Of a DNA stretch of 64,000 nt, positions 1 to 9,958 are shown one piece after another (position 1 is the stretch's first letter; every line of letters begins with the position of its first letter). The notes below the pieces were generated by a model that did no database searches, was not told the DNA's origin, and saw only the letters and a program-made list of their open reading frames with translations. The translations under genes were made by a program, and so were the position numbers. Source of the stretch: Ascaris suum (taxonomy: Eukaryota; Nematoda; Chromadorea; Rhabditida; Ascarididae); the NCBI GenBank assembly GCA_013433145.1, contig CM024172.1, forward strand, positions 9,758,053 through 9,822,052. The letters are read 5' to 3'.

Positions 1-39
1 TTAGCAAACAATGCAAAAGGAATCGATGAATTGACACAC

Positions 40-184
40 CTGTGCGCAAGACTGAGTGCTTCACTGACCGAAAGTGTTTCACCGCGTTGCAAATATTCGT
101 AAAGTGAACCGAATTTGTGGAAGTCGGTGATTAGAAGCATGCGGGTAATCGAATCTTCACTTCCGATGTCTGCCGCCACAAACT
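40..184 (-). CDS. sma-6: sma-6-like exon 9: L45 loop and hinge of kinase (last exon in window)
   Basis: Phase 1 to 2 between TTTGCAG and AG|GTGTGT. It reads [20 protein letters not shown], which is strands beta4/beta5 with the L45 loop that chooses the SMAD, then [19 protein letters not shown], the hinge and alphaD. The next exon (catalytic loop) must be left of position 1. Confidence 0.9.
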
Positions 185-3100
185 CTGCAAAGAATGGCGA
201 TTTGAATCCGCAAGTACGAAATGAAACGAAAAATAATTCCCATGTACACCGCGACAAATTAGAGATGTCAAGAAATTTTTGACTTTTTTGTTACATAAGT
301 TTTTGAGAGTCCCGTATACTATGAAAAAAAAAACTGCCTCTACTAAAATAATAATAGTTATCGCGCACCTGTGAAATATCTCAAAAATGAAAAAAAAAAG
401 CCATATGCTGTTTATAGATGTACGATTTCTTAATAAAGTACGCTCGTGTTCTAGAATTAATCTTCACTTCAATAAAACTTGGAGATCCGAAATTGCCATT
501 CATATGTATAGCAAATAATTTAACTCGCAAAAATTTCCAAAAGCTTTTGAAAGAGCTAACTGATATTATTGCAGCGAATTTATGCACTGCATGGAAAACG
601 CTCCATTCAATGGGTGCACAAAACTCACGCAGGATATTTTCATGATTCAACATTTGAGTTTGATAGATCTCCTTTTCGTTCTTCCATGAATCCTCTTCGG
701 TTGTATAGAACGTCTAAACAGTACAACTGGTCAATTTAAATATGCCATTTCTAATAGTACTCGAAGAGATAATCTTGAAGCAACACTGCCGTCTTCAGGA
801 ATAATCGGCATAGGAGGATATAGCTATTAGCAAAGAAACACAACCAAGTGGAGGAGAGAACAGAGGGGCGGGAGGGATTCATTGGTGACAGTGAATGTCG
901 TGCAAACATTCATCAATACCGTTAGAACAGGGGATGCGCAATTTATTGCGTAATTTACCGTTTCGCATGCAAAATCAAAATGCTTTCAGGAACTGAAGCC
1001 ATTTTCGGTTTGCCATATTTAGAAGTTTGAGAGATAACTGGGAATAGTTGGATTATGCGTAACCAGGACAGATCTGTACTATGCATCCAGCAGTGATCGG
1101 TACTAAAAAGCATGCACATTCACAACCTACATTTGATATGTGTTAGAGAAGAAGTTTATGGGAAATGGGTGAGAGCTCATACAGGGGGACACGTGACCTG
1201 AAGGACCCGCGTGACTGCGAGAACGTGAAGCAGTATTACATGGCAGTCTCCTGTGGGCAATCTCATTTGAATCGACCACGCGATATCAATAAAAAGACAA
1301 CCCGTGGCAAATAAACTTTTCAACCGTCTGGAAGACCAAAAAATTTGAGAGAATGTGGGGTTGAAATTTCATAATGAACATCAAACCTTAACGGCAACAT
1401 AGCGATCGCCTTTATAAAGGGCTTTTTTCACCTCCCCATACCGACCCTTGCCGATCACCGATATTATTTCGAGATCCTGAGCCACCGTACGTTGGTTCAA
1501 ACTGGCCAAGCCGGAACCTGAGCCACTGCTGCAAATAACAAATCGTATTCTCTCGCCAGTAAAGTACGCGGCTTATCACTTTAGCATATTTCGAATATAA
1601 CGTACCTATCAGTGGATGAAAAATGAAGAATATGAAAATGCGAAATATACTGTGGGAATGGGGAAGTGCCTAATCGAAGAAAACTTCACTTCCCTGTTGT
1701 TAACATGTTCTTGCATCTGAGGTTTTTTCGTAACCTTTCAAACTCAACGCGCTGACTTGTTAGGCAACGAATTCATCGTACTCGAATTTAAGCAGGGTTT
1801 ATATTCGATGAAGGCGGCTATAGATTCCGCAGATTCTTAAGAAGACGTGCACTTTTAGGAATAACTTTTGTTGGACAAGCTTACAGTTAGAAAGAAAAGG
1901 TATATTTCAAGAGCAGAACAGTATTCTCTCTACTTTTAAAAACGATTTTCAACGAAAGTTGACTGCGGCGAAAATAGGATGCAGGTGAAGCTCAGTTGAG
2001 TTGTACCTATTTGAGGGGTTGTATGCTGGTTCACTGGACAGAGCCTGACAACATCTTAAGTGATGTCAGTGCAGTATACAATCGTGGTGCCACCAGAACA
2101 ATAACATTAAGCACTAAAATACCTTTTCATCACTAACGCTGTCCATTCTATTTTTTAACCAACAGTTGTCAGTAGTAAAATAAACGAGCGATCAAGGGTT
2201 AACAAGTCATCTAGTACTACGAAAGATTATGTGAGCAAAGTAAGGCGACTAAACCACTATTGCTTCAGGGTGCAGCAACTGCTAAAAAGTGATCAAGTTC
2301 AAGCTTGCCTCATATCCATAAGCATAGGTGACTTCTCGAAATCGGATTTGTCAGCAGACTGCAACGTCGATATATTCAATGCCGGTTTCAATCTTTGCGC
2401 TAAAGAAACAAATCATTAAAAGAACACGAAATTATGCGATAAACTAAACCGCTGCAATCTCTTCTGTGAAATGGGCAGATGCAACAGAATACTTCAGTGG
2501 AACATTACTGCAAAATAGTTCAAACAAGATGACAAATGGATAAATGAAGAAATAAGTTGCAAAGAGAGCGTATCTGAAATAAATGCTTGAATTCATTGCA
2601 TCCCTTATCCCCTCCTAATGATTGTCCGCAATCATCCGCAAACAGCTCCTTTCCTTCCAGTTGCCTCTTTTTTAAAGAGATATTTTCAAATGAGAAGGCA
2701 AGTTAACCTTCAATTAATAAAATCGACCCCCCGAGTTGCCACAGAAAACTGATGAAAGCAAAGAATCAACAAACTGCGATTAGTGACAGAGCCATCAGAA
2801 ATAGCCAATCGTCTCACATTATGGAACATTTTATAAGGGAAATAATTTTGAAATTCAGCAACATTTTCGGAGAATCAAACAAAATCTTACCCAGTGGAAT
2901 GCGCTTCAACCACCCCACAAACGGATTGTGCTTCCAGCAAATCAATATAAGCACAACGATAGCAATCCATATTAAGCCAACAATTGCGATCAGCAATGCA
3001 ATGAGACGAGATGAAACCTCACGATGAACTATGAAACCTAAAATTAAAAACCCATTTGCAAATCCTTTAGCTCATACAGCACGAGCAAAACCGAAATGCC

Positions 3101-6100
3101 ATTTGTGCCAATGCTTTTTTTGCTTAAGAAATTATTCCCTCTCTTCTTCAACAATTGATACGAAAGCTGGAAGATTATTTGCCGGAGCTTTTTATTGAAA
3201 TAAAGAGGCAACCACTTCGCTCTTTTCGGAAGTTTCTTAAACCAACTCTTACGATCCCTAGGTCTTTTTTTTCACTTTTCATTCTTCCTTTGAATAAGGA
3301 AGAGCTATATGGTGACCCAATCACTTATAGCAAGTGAGCGAAGAATACACTACACAACGAAGTGCCCCAGGGCATTGTTGGTCACAGGCAAACGAACAGA
3401 TGATGCACTTCACACACATTCATCGTCACCTCTTCGAAATGACAGCAAACAGCAACCATATCTCGAGTACGCTTGAAAGAATTTATTCACTTTTGCATTG
3501 AATTCGTGTTGCCAAACAGCAGCATTAGTCTTGGGTAGTAAGTATGTGTGAATAGTGATAACATACCATCTGGAGACACGTTGATGTAGGGCGGTACGGT
3601 GAGGTTGTAGTTACAATAGGCACCCTCATAGCAACAGGCGATGCTTTTCGGTGTCGCATGGGCAACCAAATGCGCCTTGCACTGCAAGCACATAACCTGA
3701 TTTCCATTCGAGCAGCGAACCACAAATACCGCCTAATGAACCTAACACGATATCGGTTCAGAAACGTAGAAAGGTGGAAGTTGGTGGAGCTTTAAATGAT
3801 ATTTAAATTTTCCAAAATGGCATTATGAAAAGAATATGCAAATCTTTTTGACATTTATATGCAAATTCTAAAGGTGAGGGCACCTCGAGGCAGAAGTATA
3901 ATACACAAAAATATGTCCACTGCGATATTCACAGCTCAGCTAAAATCGCTGCTCGACTTCGAGCAAGAATGAAAAAAGTGCAAAGCGTATAGATGCAAGG
4001 ATGGAAAAAAATGTCACAACAATCTTATTAGGCTTAGATAAAAGTCGCCACAAGAGTCGATCGCAGTAGGTAGGCAAAACAGAGGGTGACAATCGAGCCG
4101 TGAATACGTCTGGGCTTAGTCTAAAATATTATCAGATAGTAATAAACCAACCGTGAAATATGATCCACCTGAACCGCGTGTGAGTGGCGCACAGCCGAAG
4201 AGATGTGCTGTTTCTACGCGATCCTTATCCTCATTGTAAACCTGTTAATAGCGGGGATTGAAAAGCAAGCGGTTTCACATATCGGTGACTACAGCTACTG
4301 CGGGAAACAACTAGAAGAGATAAAAAAGTGATGAGGTGCAACGAATTCGCTAAAACTTTGTGGTTGAATGTTTGCGAACACCTGGGTGCTTTCAGAATTC
4401 CATTAGTGATTGTAAACCTATATTTAACAGGTTTCGAAGCGCTCAGTAACAATCTATCAACAAAACCGACCGCTTGCAGAAATTCGCTGTAAAAATCCGC
4501 TTCGCAAACATCTGAGCGGTCAAGTTGAAAAACTGGTGTGCACAAAGATAACGCCGTTATATGCTCTCGTTTATTAAACTATTACTGCTCTGAACTTGCA
4601 CCTATTTGTTGGCAAATCAGTTGTACTCAAGCTAACAGCGAATCGCTTTACTATTCACCTCGTTACTATGACAGTTAAATATGAGTATTTGGTAAGATAT
4701 CAACTTGGCGCTCACTCATTTAGTTGACCGATCAATGAGACATTCAACTTAGGCTTGTTATATATTTTATCGTCTTAAGGACCACCATAAAAAGTTTACA
4801 AATGGGACAACCAAATTGGATTCAGAAACCGCCGGTCTAATGGCATGCATTATACTCGCGAAATTTCTATCCTGCAATCTTCTAGGTTCATCAATTGACT
4901 TATGGTGCCATAAAACAAAAAGATAGCACATATTTGTGGAAACATAACACCACTCCAGCAAATTTTGCAGGTATTTTAGTTCTCAAAGTTTCTGAGGCAA
5001 AACAACTTTTCAAAAAAAAATCGAGTATAAATTTTACTGCGAATGTTTGGGATGCTCTAGGGAAGACGAAATAAACCTGGGCGTCGACAGAGGGGCTAGA
5101 AGGATGAGCTCAATGGTGAAAGCCCATATGAAATTCATAATTCGTTAAGATTTCTATCAAACTGTCACAATCTTCAATGTGGAGTTGATGCATATCAGCA
5201 ATTACTTCAATATGTACCGAACGTTGTGAAAATATACAGTGAGGCGGATAACGTTCGAAAAATCTTATGCCGGCGATCTATAAGGATTTTGGTTCAGAAT
5301 TAGGTTTGGAATGTTTTCAAAAAAATTTACTCAGTGTCCAGATGGATGCTTGAAGAATCAAAACAGCTGGAATTCCATTCACGTAAACGATTTAGAGTTA
5401 TTTATGATCCATCAATTGTTTCTTTAAAGCTCGATCTTTGTAAGCTCCTCCTCTTATCCTTTTCTCTAAGAATATGCTGCAAGTGCAATCGACTTGAGCG
5501 AAAACACGTTGGTTAGTACCTCTTCTGTGAAATGAAAGCAAGCAGCTTCGGTGTGTTTCATACAAGTATGATTGGTGAAACCTCCACAAAATTCTGGCTC
5601 GTAATTGCAGTAGCAAAGACTGCGCTCATCCTCATACTTTGCTGGCGCCTGCAAACAATAAAGTTATTATGCTTAAAGAGGAGGAATAGGTTGGCCTTTC
5701 TATTCTCTTTTATTGTCCATGTTCGAGTGAAATCTATATAACTGCTAAAAATGGCGGCCTGTATAGGACTTATTGTAATTGTGAGAGGCGGAACAAAGGC
5801 ATACGACCTCATCGCTTGCTACATCCTTCTAAGGCAACCCAGGCAACCAACTCTAAAGGCATCGGCAATGTGTAGAAGGATCAAAGCCAAGAAAACACGA
5901 ACATTTTTGCGCCTCCGATCGGCTTCACTCTCATTTCTCGTGAATATCACATCTTCAGGCCTTCCTTGCGCGTTCTCCGGAATTGACAAATCGCCGTCCG
6001 CATCGTAACGTTCTGACGAATCGGTGTCATATTTCCTTCCTATAAATGAACTGACCTCAACATCTTGGCAGAGAGACTTCGATTAAAGTTAACAGGCAAT

Positions 6101-7461
6101 TCAGAGTGAATAGGCTTGCTGAAATGGCATCTAATGCCACTCTATTGGATGGAATCATCTTCATTACCCAACGCGTGAACCGGACAAGATATAAACAAAG
6201 CTTGACGCTTATCCAACGAGTTCCCCTCATTCAGAATCACAAAATTCTGCAGTCTTCTTTATTCACGAGCCTCAAAAATTGGATAACGTTTCCGACTAAA
6301 ATACTAGAACAATGGAAATCAATCAATAATTCGTCCTTATCATTGATCGTTACTATTTCATTGATCGCTAGCGATCGTTGCTATCTCGTTATAATTACCA
6401 TTAAGTTGGTTCTTTTTTGCAACTGCCCTGAACTTTGGCTGAACAAAACGACGTCGTCTTAGAGCGTAAAATGATTCAGTTTTCTTCATTTACCTCAATA
6501 CAGCTCCGCAGCCGTCGATTCTTTGTAAACTTTCCAACGCATTCGTTCAATAAATTCCACGAAATAATCTCGCTTATTTTACGCATTTTTGCAAAAAAAG
6601 AAGAGTGCGCACTTCAAGGGTGTTGATAGGTATCAATAAACAAAAAGGAATCAACGGCTCACAATGAAAGACTTGTTAGAAGTGGAAGAAAGGCGACAAG
6701 GAGGCAAAAACTTTGCCGCTCACATCAACTTGATACTTTTCGATCAAGCGGCCTTACCTACTGCATTTCAATTTAAGGAATTTAAGGGCAGAAAAATAGT
6801 GGATTTTATTGAAAAGAGCGCAACGCACTTGTGGGGCTTTAAATTTTAGCGTCAGATAAACGCTACGATCCTGTTTGGTAACTTTTGAGTGCGGCTCATA
6901 AATAATGCAACCTCCGAACAGCGAACGGTATGTATATACTGCATTGCAGCGCTAAGACTATTAGATGTTTTTGAACTCTCGACAACAGCACGTTTGACCC
7001 AAATCGTTTCACTGATCAGCTGCTAGTGCGTCGCTGAACGATTAAAATGCCCACGCGTCATGCATAAAATGCGAATCCGAATCAGCTTCGCACTGCTCGA
7101 TATAAGTGAATCCTCCTGCATCAATTTCCTTAATCACAAAAATGTGTTTCTGCAATGGGAAATAAGTGCGTCAATTTGGACACACCAACTGTTCGTTGAT
7201 CGATGCAAGTAGTTACCGATTCACTCATATCACATAGGGCCCTCAACCATCCAAACCACGTGCCATGAAAATTAAATGAAGAAAATGTGCTCAACCCATG
7301 ATTTCGATTTCATCAACAACCGTGCTGATCTTCCATAGATGAATCAGTGTTCAGAAAAGATCGCTTTACTCACCATATTCGTTAAGTTGGCATACGACCA
7401 ATTCGATAAGGCAGTGTGAAAGAACGCAAAGGCACAGTAGTTTCAGCATCATATTCAGCAT
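40..7461 (-). CDS. sma-6: Type I TGF-beta/BMP receptor serine/threonine kinase, SMA-6-like (5' part, nine exons)
   Basis: Single-pass membrane receptor kinase that, in known families, binds BMP-like ligands with a type II receptor and phosphorylates R-SMADs. Nine exons (7374-7461, about 5903-6039, 5520-5648, 3567-3732, 2891-3037, 2309-2399, 1387-1528, 629-713, 40-184) join in phase into about 376 residues: signal peptide, acidic linker, cysteine-rich ectodomain ending in a CCX5CN box, membrane segment, GS box (SGSGSGL), glycine loop (IGKGRYGEV), VAVK lysine, an EIYQT alphaC segment and HENILQFVAADI. The GS box marks it as type I, not type II. The [14 protein letters not shown] stretch fits SMA-6 better than DAF-1 as I recall them. 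The catalytic loop and the rest of the kinase lie beyond position 1. Family is very likely; the sma-6 symbol is less sure. Confidence 0.85.
629..713 (-). CDS. sma-6: sma-6-like exon 8: kinase alphaC region
   Basis: Phase 0 to 1, between TGTTTAG and C|GTGAGT. It encodes [20 protein letters not shown], containing the alphaC glutamate in EIYQT, then MLNHENIL, the conserved RHENIL block of type I receptors. Confidence 0.88.
1387..1528 (-). CDS. sma-6: sma-6-like exon 7: GS box and kinase ATP-binding loop
   Basis: Phase 2 to 0, 47 whole codons. It encodes the GS box ([16 protein letters not shown]), the glycine-rich loop ([10 protein letters not shown]) and the ATP-anchoring lysine in YVAVK. The GS box is the site phosphorylated by the type II receptor and is found only in type I receptors. 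The usual LP pair after SGSGSG is LA here. Confidence 0.93.
2309..2399 (-). CDS. sma-6: sma-6-like exon 6: juxtamembrane segment, GC donor
   Basis: Acceptor TTTCTTTAG and a donor AG|GCAAGC give a 91-nt exon that exactly bridges phase 1 (exon 5) to phase 2 (exon 7). It encodes [20 protein letters not shown] and ends SPMLMDM, which lines up with the LxDLIYDM segment that precedes the GS box in other type I receptors. The donor is GC rather than GT; no GT donor preserves this motif. Confidence 0.7.
2891..3037 (-). CDS. sma-6: sma-6-like exon 5: transmembrane segment
   Basis: Phase 1 to 1. A short stalk ([10 protein letters not shown]) leads into a hydrophobic stretch, [20 protein letters not shown], then a cytoplasmic segment [13 protein letters not shown] with positive residues on the inside, consistent with type I topology. 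Confidence 0.85.
3567..3732 (-). CDS. sma-6: sma-6-like exon 4: second half of ectodomain with CCX5CN box
   Basis: Starts after CATTAG in phase 0 and ends at G|GTATGT in phase 1, 55 codons. It contains [15 protein letters not shown] and the hallmark CCYEGAYCN box that ends the ectodomain of TGF-beta receptors, followed by a NLT glycosylation site and a short stalk. Confidence 0.88.
5520..5648 (-). CDS. sma-6: sma-6-like exon 3: first half of cysteine-rich ectodomain
   Basis: Bounded by TTTGCAG and AG|GTACTA, phase 0 to 0, 43 codons. It encodes [10 protein letters not shown], then a glycosylation site (NHT) and further cysteines ([10 protein letters not shown]), the spacing expected for the three-finger activin-receptor fold. 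Confidence 0.8.
5903..6039 (-). CDS. sma-6: sma-6-like exon 2: acidic/basic extracellular linker
   Basis: Acceptor TATAG at 6040-6041 continues the phase 1 frame of exon 1 into an open stretch starting [20 protein letters not shown] and continuing through an NES glycosylation site to ADRRRKN. It is hydrophilic, without cysteines. The 3' boundary is uncertain: phase 0 donors lie after 5903 (AAT|GTTCGT) and after 5951 (GAT|GTGATA); neither is a strong consensus. Confidence 0.55.
7374..7461 (-). CDS. sma-6: sma-6-like exon 1: start codon and signal peptide
   Basis: ATG at 7461 opens a classic secretory signal: [20 protein letters not shown] followed by [10 protein letters not shown]. The exon ends at a consensus donor (G|GTGAGTA) in phase 1. 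A second in-frame ATG lies three codons downstream, so the exact start could be either. Stop-free upstream sequence is short and preceded by a strong acceptor at 7501, which supports this as the true first coding exon. Confidence 0.75.
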
Positions 7462-7500
7462 TAACCTATTCAACCAGGTCTCTTCATTTAGAAATGCGAC

Positions 7501-7515
7501 CTGAAAATAAAACAG
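7501..7515 (-). promoter_or_regulatory. Acceptor site just upstream of the receptor start, possible trans-splice site
   Basis: On the minus strand a T-rich tract ends in TTTTCAG, placing the mature RNA 5' end at 7500, 39 nt before the ATG. No coding exon was found upstream, so this may be a spliced-leader addition site, as is usual in nematodes. It could equally be the acceptor of a non-coding first exon. Confidence 0.45.
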
Positions 7516-9127
7516 TACTAATGTACTCAGGTTTTCAACGATGCTGACATGACAACAAATACTCGATGAATGGATGACTTTTCCACTGAACTAATTGCTT
7601 TGCTCTAAGCAGAGCCGCGGCGATTTATATGCTTGAACGAACGCATTCCAAACGGATATACTTCTTCCCTTTCTTTTCGTTTCCATGCTGCTCTAACCTT
7701 GAAGGCATTAAAGCTGAAAGCACTTCAAAGACTTTGCGACGAATCAAAGAGTAATTCATCATAACCAGGATCACATGTCTGTACAATAATTTCCGGTGCA
7801 CTCAAGACACTGAGTTAGACAGGTGAAAGAAGGGAGTAAGAAAGAGAAATGTGCAATGAAGGGAATCAAAGTGGAAACATTTACACTGTTCTCTTAAAGA
7901 AATTCACTGAAGAGACGCAAAAACAGCTTCTCAAACGCACATCGAAACAAGGAAGTATTTTTCACGAATAGAATCCTTTCAATATGTGCTATAAAAAATC
8001 GAAGGTAAAGTAGGCAACTCCATGATTTCTTTATTTCTGTTCAACTTTATTTGGAATCTCAAGTTAAAGTTGCAGGTTCGCTGATTGATGAAAACTTCTG
8101 GATGAATCGTTGAGCTTGCTGGGTTCTGGTTTCGGTAGTGGGCTTAAACTCGATTCCAGCCGCGCCGACTTTAGATGTCAGTCAAATTGGTCCCAGCGGG
8201 ACGTTTTTTTTCCTATGCTGAACTTCGACTGGGCTTAATCCATACTGTTTTTTGGTCTTCCAGTTGCAACTGCTGAAAAGACAAATAAAGATATAGTCCG
8301 TAACCACATCTTTCTATTTAGTGGACCTCATCTGGGGACTCCAACATTTAATCACACCTTTGCATGTGAACAAATTCAGACGGAGTTTTTGTTCGCGTTG
8401 AATACGAATAATTACTTTGTTTCTTGGAGCATATTTTTCAGAGACCAATTTGCACCTGTCTAAAGTCTCAATTTTTCACCAAAAAACTATTCAGGGGATT
8501 CTTCAACAAGCCGGAAGCGAAAATCAATTTCATTAGCAACAATTCGTTCCCGTACTTTTACCCACCAAGTAACGAATGCCAATCGGGCTTCAAGAATAAA
8601 GGTTAGCAACAGTTGAAGCAACGATAGTCAAGGTAAATATAGGTTCTACGTGTCGAAAAATTGCCTCCGAAAAGTTTTTCTGTTATAAACTTCCGAAGAA
8701 TTTGAGCGCACAGCCTGGCGCTCATTGTTATTACAGCAATCCTTAAGGCACACCGAACAACAGATACGGAAGGAAAAAAAAATAAACGCACACTGAATCA
8801 AAACATAAACGCTACGCGAACAGCCCAATCGCCACAAATGGATGGCGCTTATCGCCTAACCTGTGCACATCGCCGACAGGAAGCTATTCCCTAGGTGATT
8901 ATGGCGACAGTGTGGCGCCACTCATTTACCACCCGAACATGATTCAGGCAAAACGCGCAATTTTTGAACAGCTCTAGTTGAAAACTGGATGACGATAATT
9001 CAGCAATAAAGAAAATTGAAATCGTTCGCATTTCGAGGATAATTAACAGTTCTCCTAAACGGGGATCGCCAATGTGGTCGTCAAATTTCCTTAAAAAGTG
9101 CTTCAATAAAAAATTTTATATTTCCGC

Positions 9128-9158
9128 TCATAAAAAACTCATAAAAAGTCATAAAAAC
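9128..9158. repeat. Short tandem repeat, three copies of a TCATAAAAA-type unit
   Basis: Three near-identical 10-11 nt units in tandem. Simple A-rich repeat with no evident function. Confidence 0.7.
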
Positions 9159-9886
9159 TTACAATCTTAAACGAAAATGCTTAGAATAAAGAATTTAAAC
9201 TTCAGCGCTCGAGGAATTTTGCAATTGATCGGAGTCGAGAAAACGCAATTTTACCTCTCATGTTTTCACAGAAAGTAATTGTCATGCTTAGTCGCGAAGT
9301 AACGACCTTTACTCGAAATAACGACCCATACTGTTCATTTGTGAAAGAAAAACTGATTGACTTTTGTTATTGCTAATTGATTGAATAATTGATTTTGTTC
9401 GTCACGATTGTCGTTTTGCCAACGTTTTCCTTCTTTCCCACTCTTTTTTTACTTCTATTACTTCTTTTCCACTTCTATTGTTTGTTCTGCTAATTCTCTT
9501 CGCATTCGTGTTCGCTTATCTCTTTTCTGTTTTCCACTTTTGACCGATGAAATGAAAACAAGTGAATGATTTTCTCTAAACGTGCTTAGAAATTCTTGCG
9601 TTTATTGTATGATCAACAAAATTTTTTGTGGCTTTCGGCGATCTGGAAATCTTCGACAGTAGAAACCCCTCTGAAAATCGTGAGACTCATCGACACCTCT
9701 CCACCACCCGGTGGGGTGGGAAGGGGAACGATTACCCACTTGCATGGGTACTTCTGATCTTGATCAAATATATGAACATTACTTGTATCCGACGACAAGA
9801 GTCAGACTGCTGTTCATTAGTTCCAATGTAGATCCCTCAGTATTTGTTCCATAGTTGAGACTAATGTGCATCGGGAGATGATAGCC

Positions 9887-9958
9887 GGGGGCATAGCTCA
9901 GGGGTAGAGCGCTCCGTTCGCATCGGAGAGGGCTGGGGTTCGAATCCCCATGCCTCCA
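9887..9958 (+). tRNA. tRNA-Ala (anticodon CGC)
   Basis: A full cloverleaf folds: 7-bp acceptor stem (9887-9893 with 9951-9957), D arm GCTC/GAGC, 5-bp anticodon stem CTCCG/CGGAG around loop TTCGCAT, variable loop AGGGC and 5-bp T stem TGGGG/CCCCA with loop TTCGAAT, then discriminator A. The anticodon at 9919-9921 is CGC, which reads GCG. The third acceptor pair is G-U, the G3:U70 identity element of tRNA-Ala. Internal promoter boxes (TAGCTCAGGGG and GGTTCGAATCCC) are intact and there is no intron. The first run of four or more T downstream is about 105 nt away, which is far for a Pol III terminator. Confidence 0.96.

Noticed and set aside
3525..3725. Second minus-strand open frame overlapping the receptor ectodomain exon
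   Set aside because: It lacks the cysteine pattern; the neighbouring frame carries the CCX5CN box and fits both splice phases.
40..7461. Assignment of the receptor as DAF-1 or as a type II receptor (DAF-4)
   Set aside because: A GS box is present, which excludes type II. The [14 protein letters not shown] and HENILQFVAADI blocks do not resemble what I recall of DAF-1.
8603..8837. Two overlapping minus-strand frames with hydrophobic, cysteine-rich starts as a possible receptor signal peptide
   Set aside because: They start at non-ATG codons and have no donor that fits; the exon at 7374-7461 has an ATG, a better signal peptide and a consensus donor.
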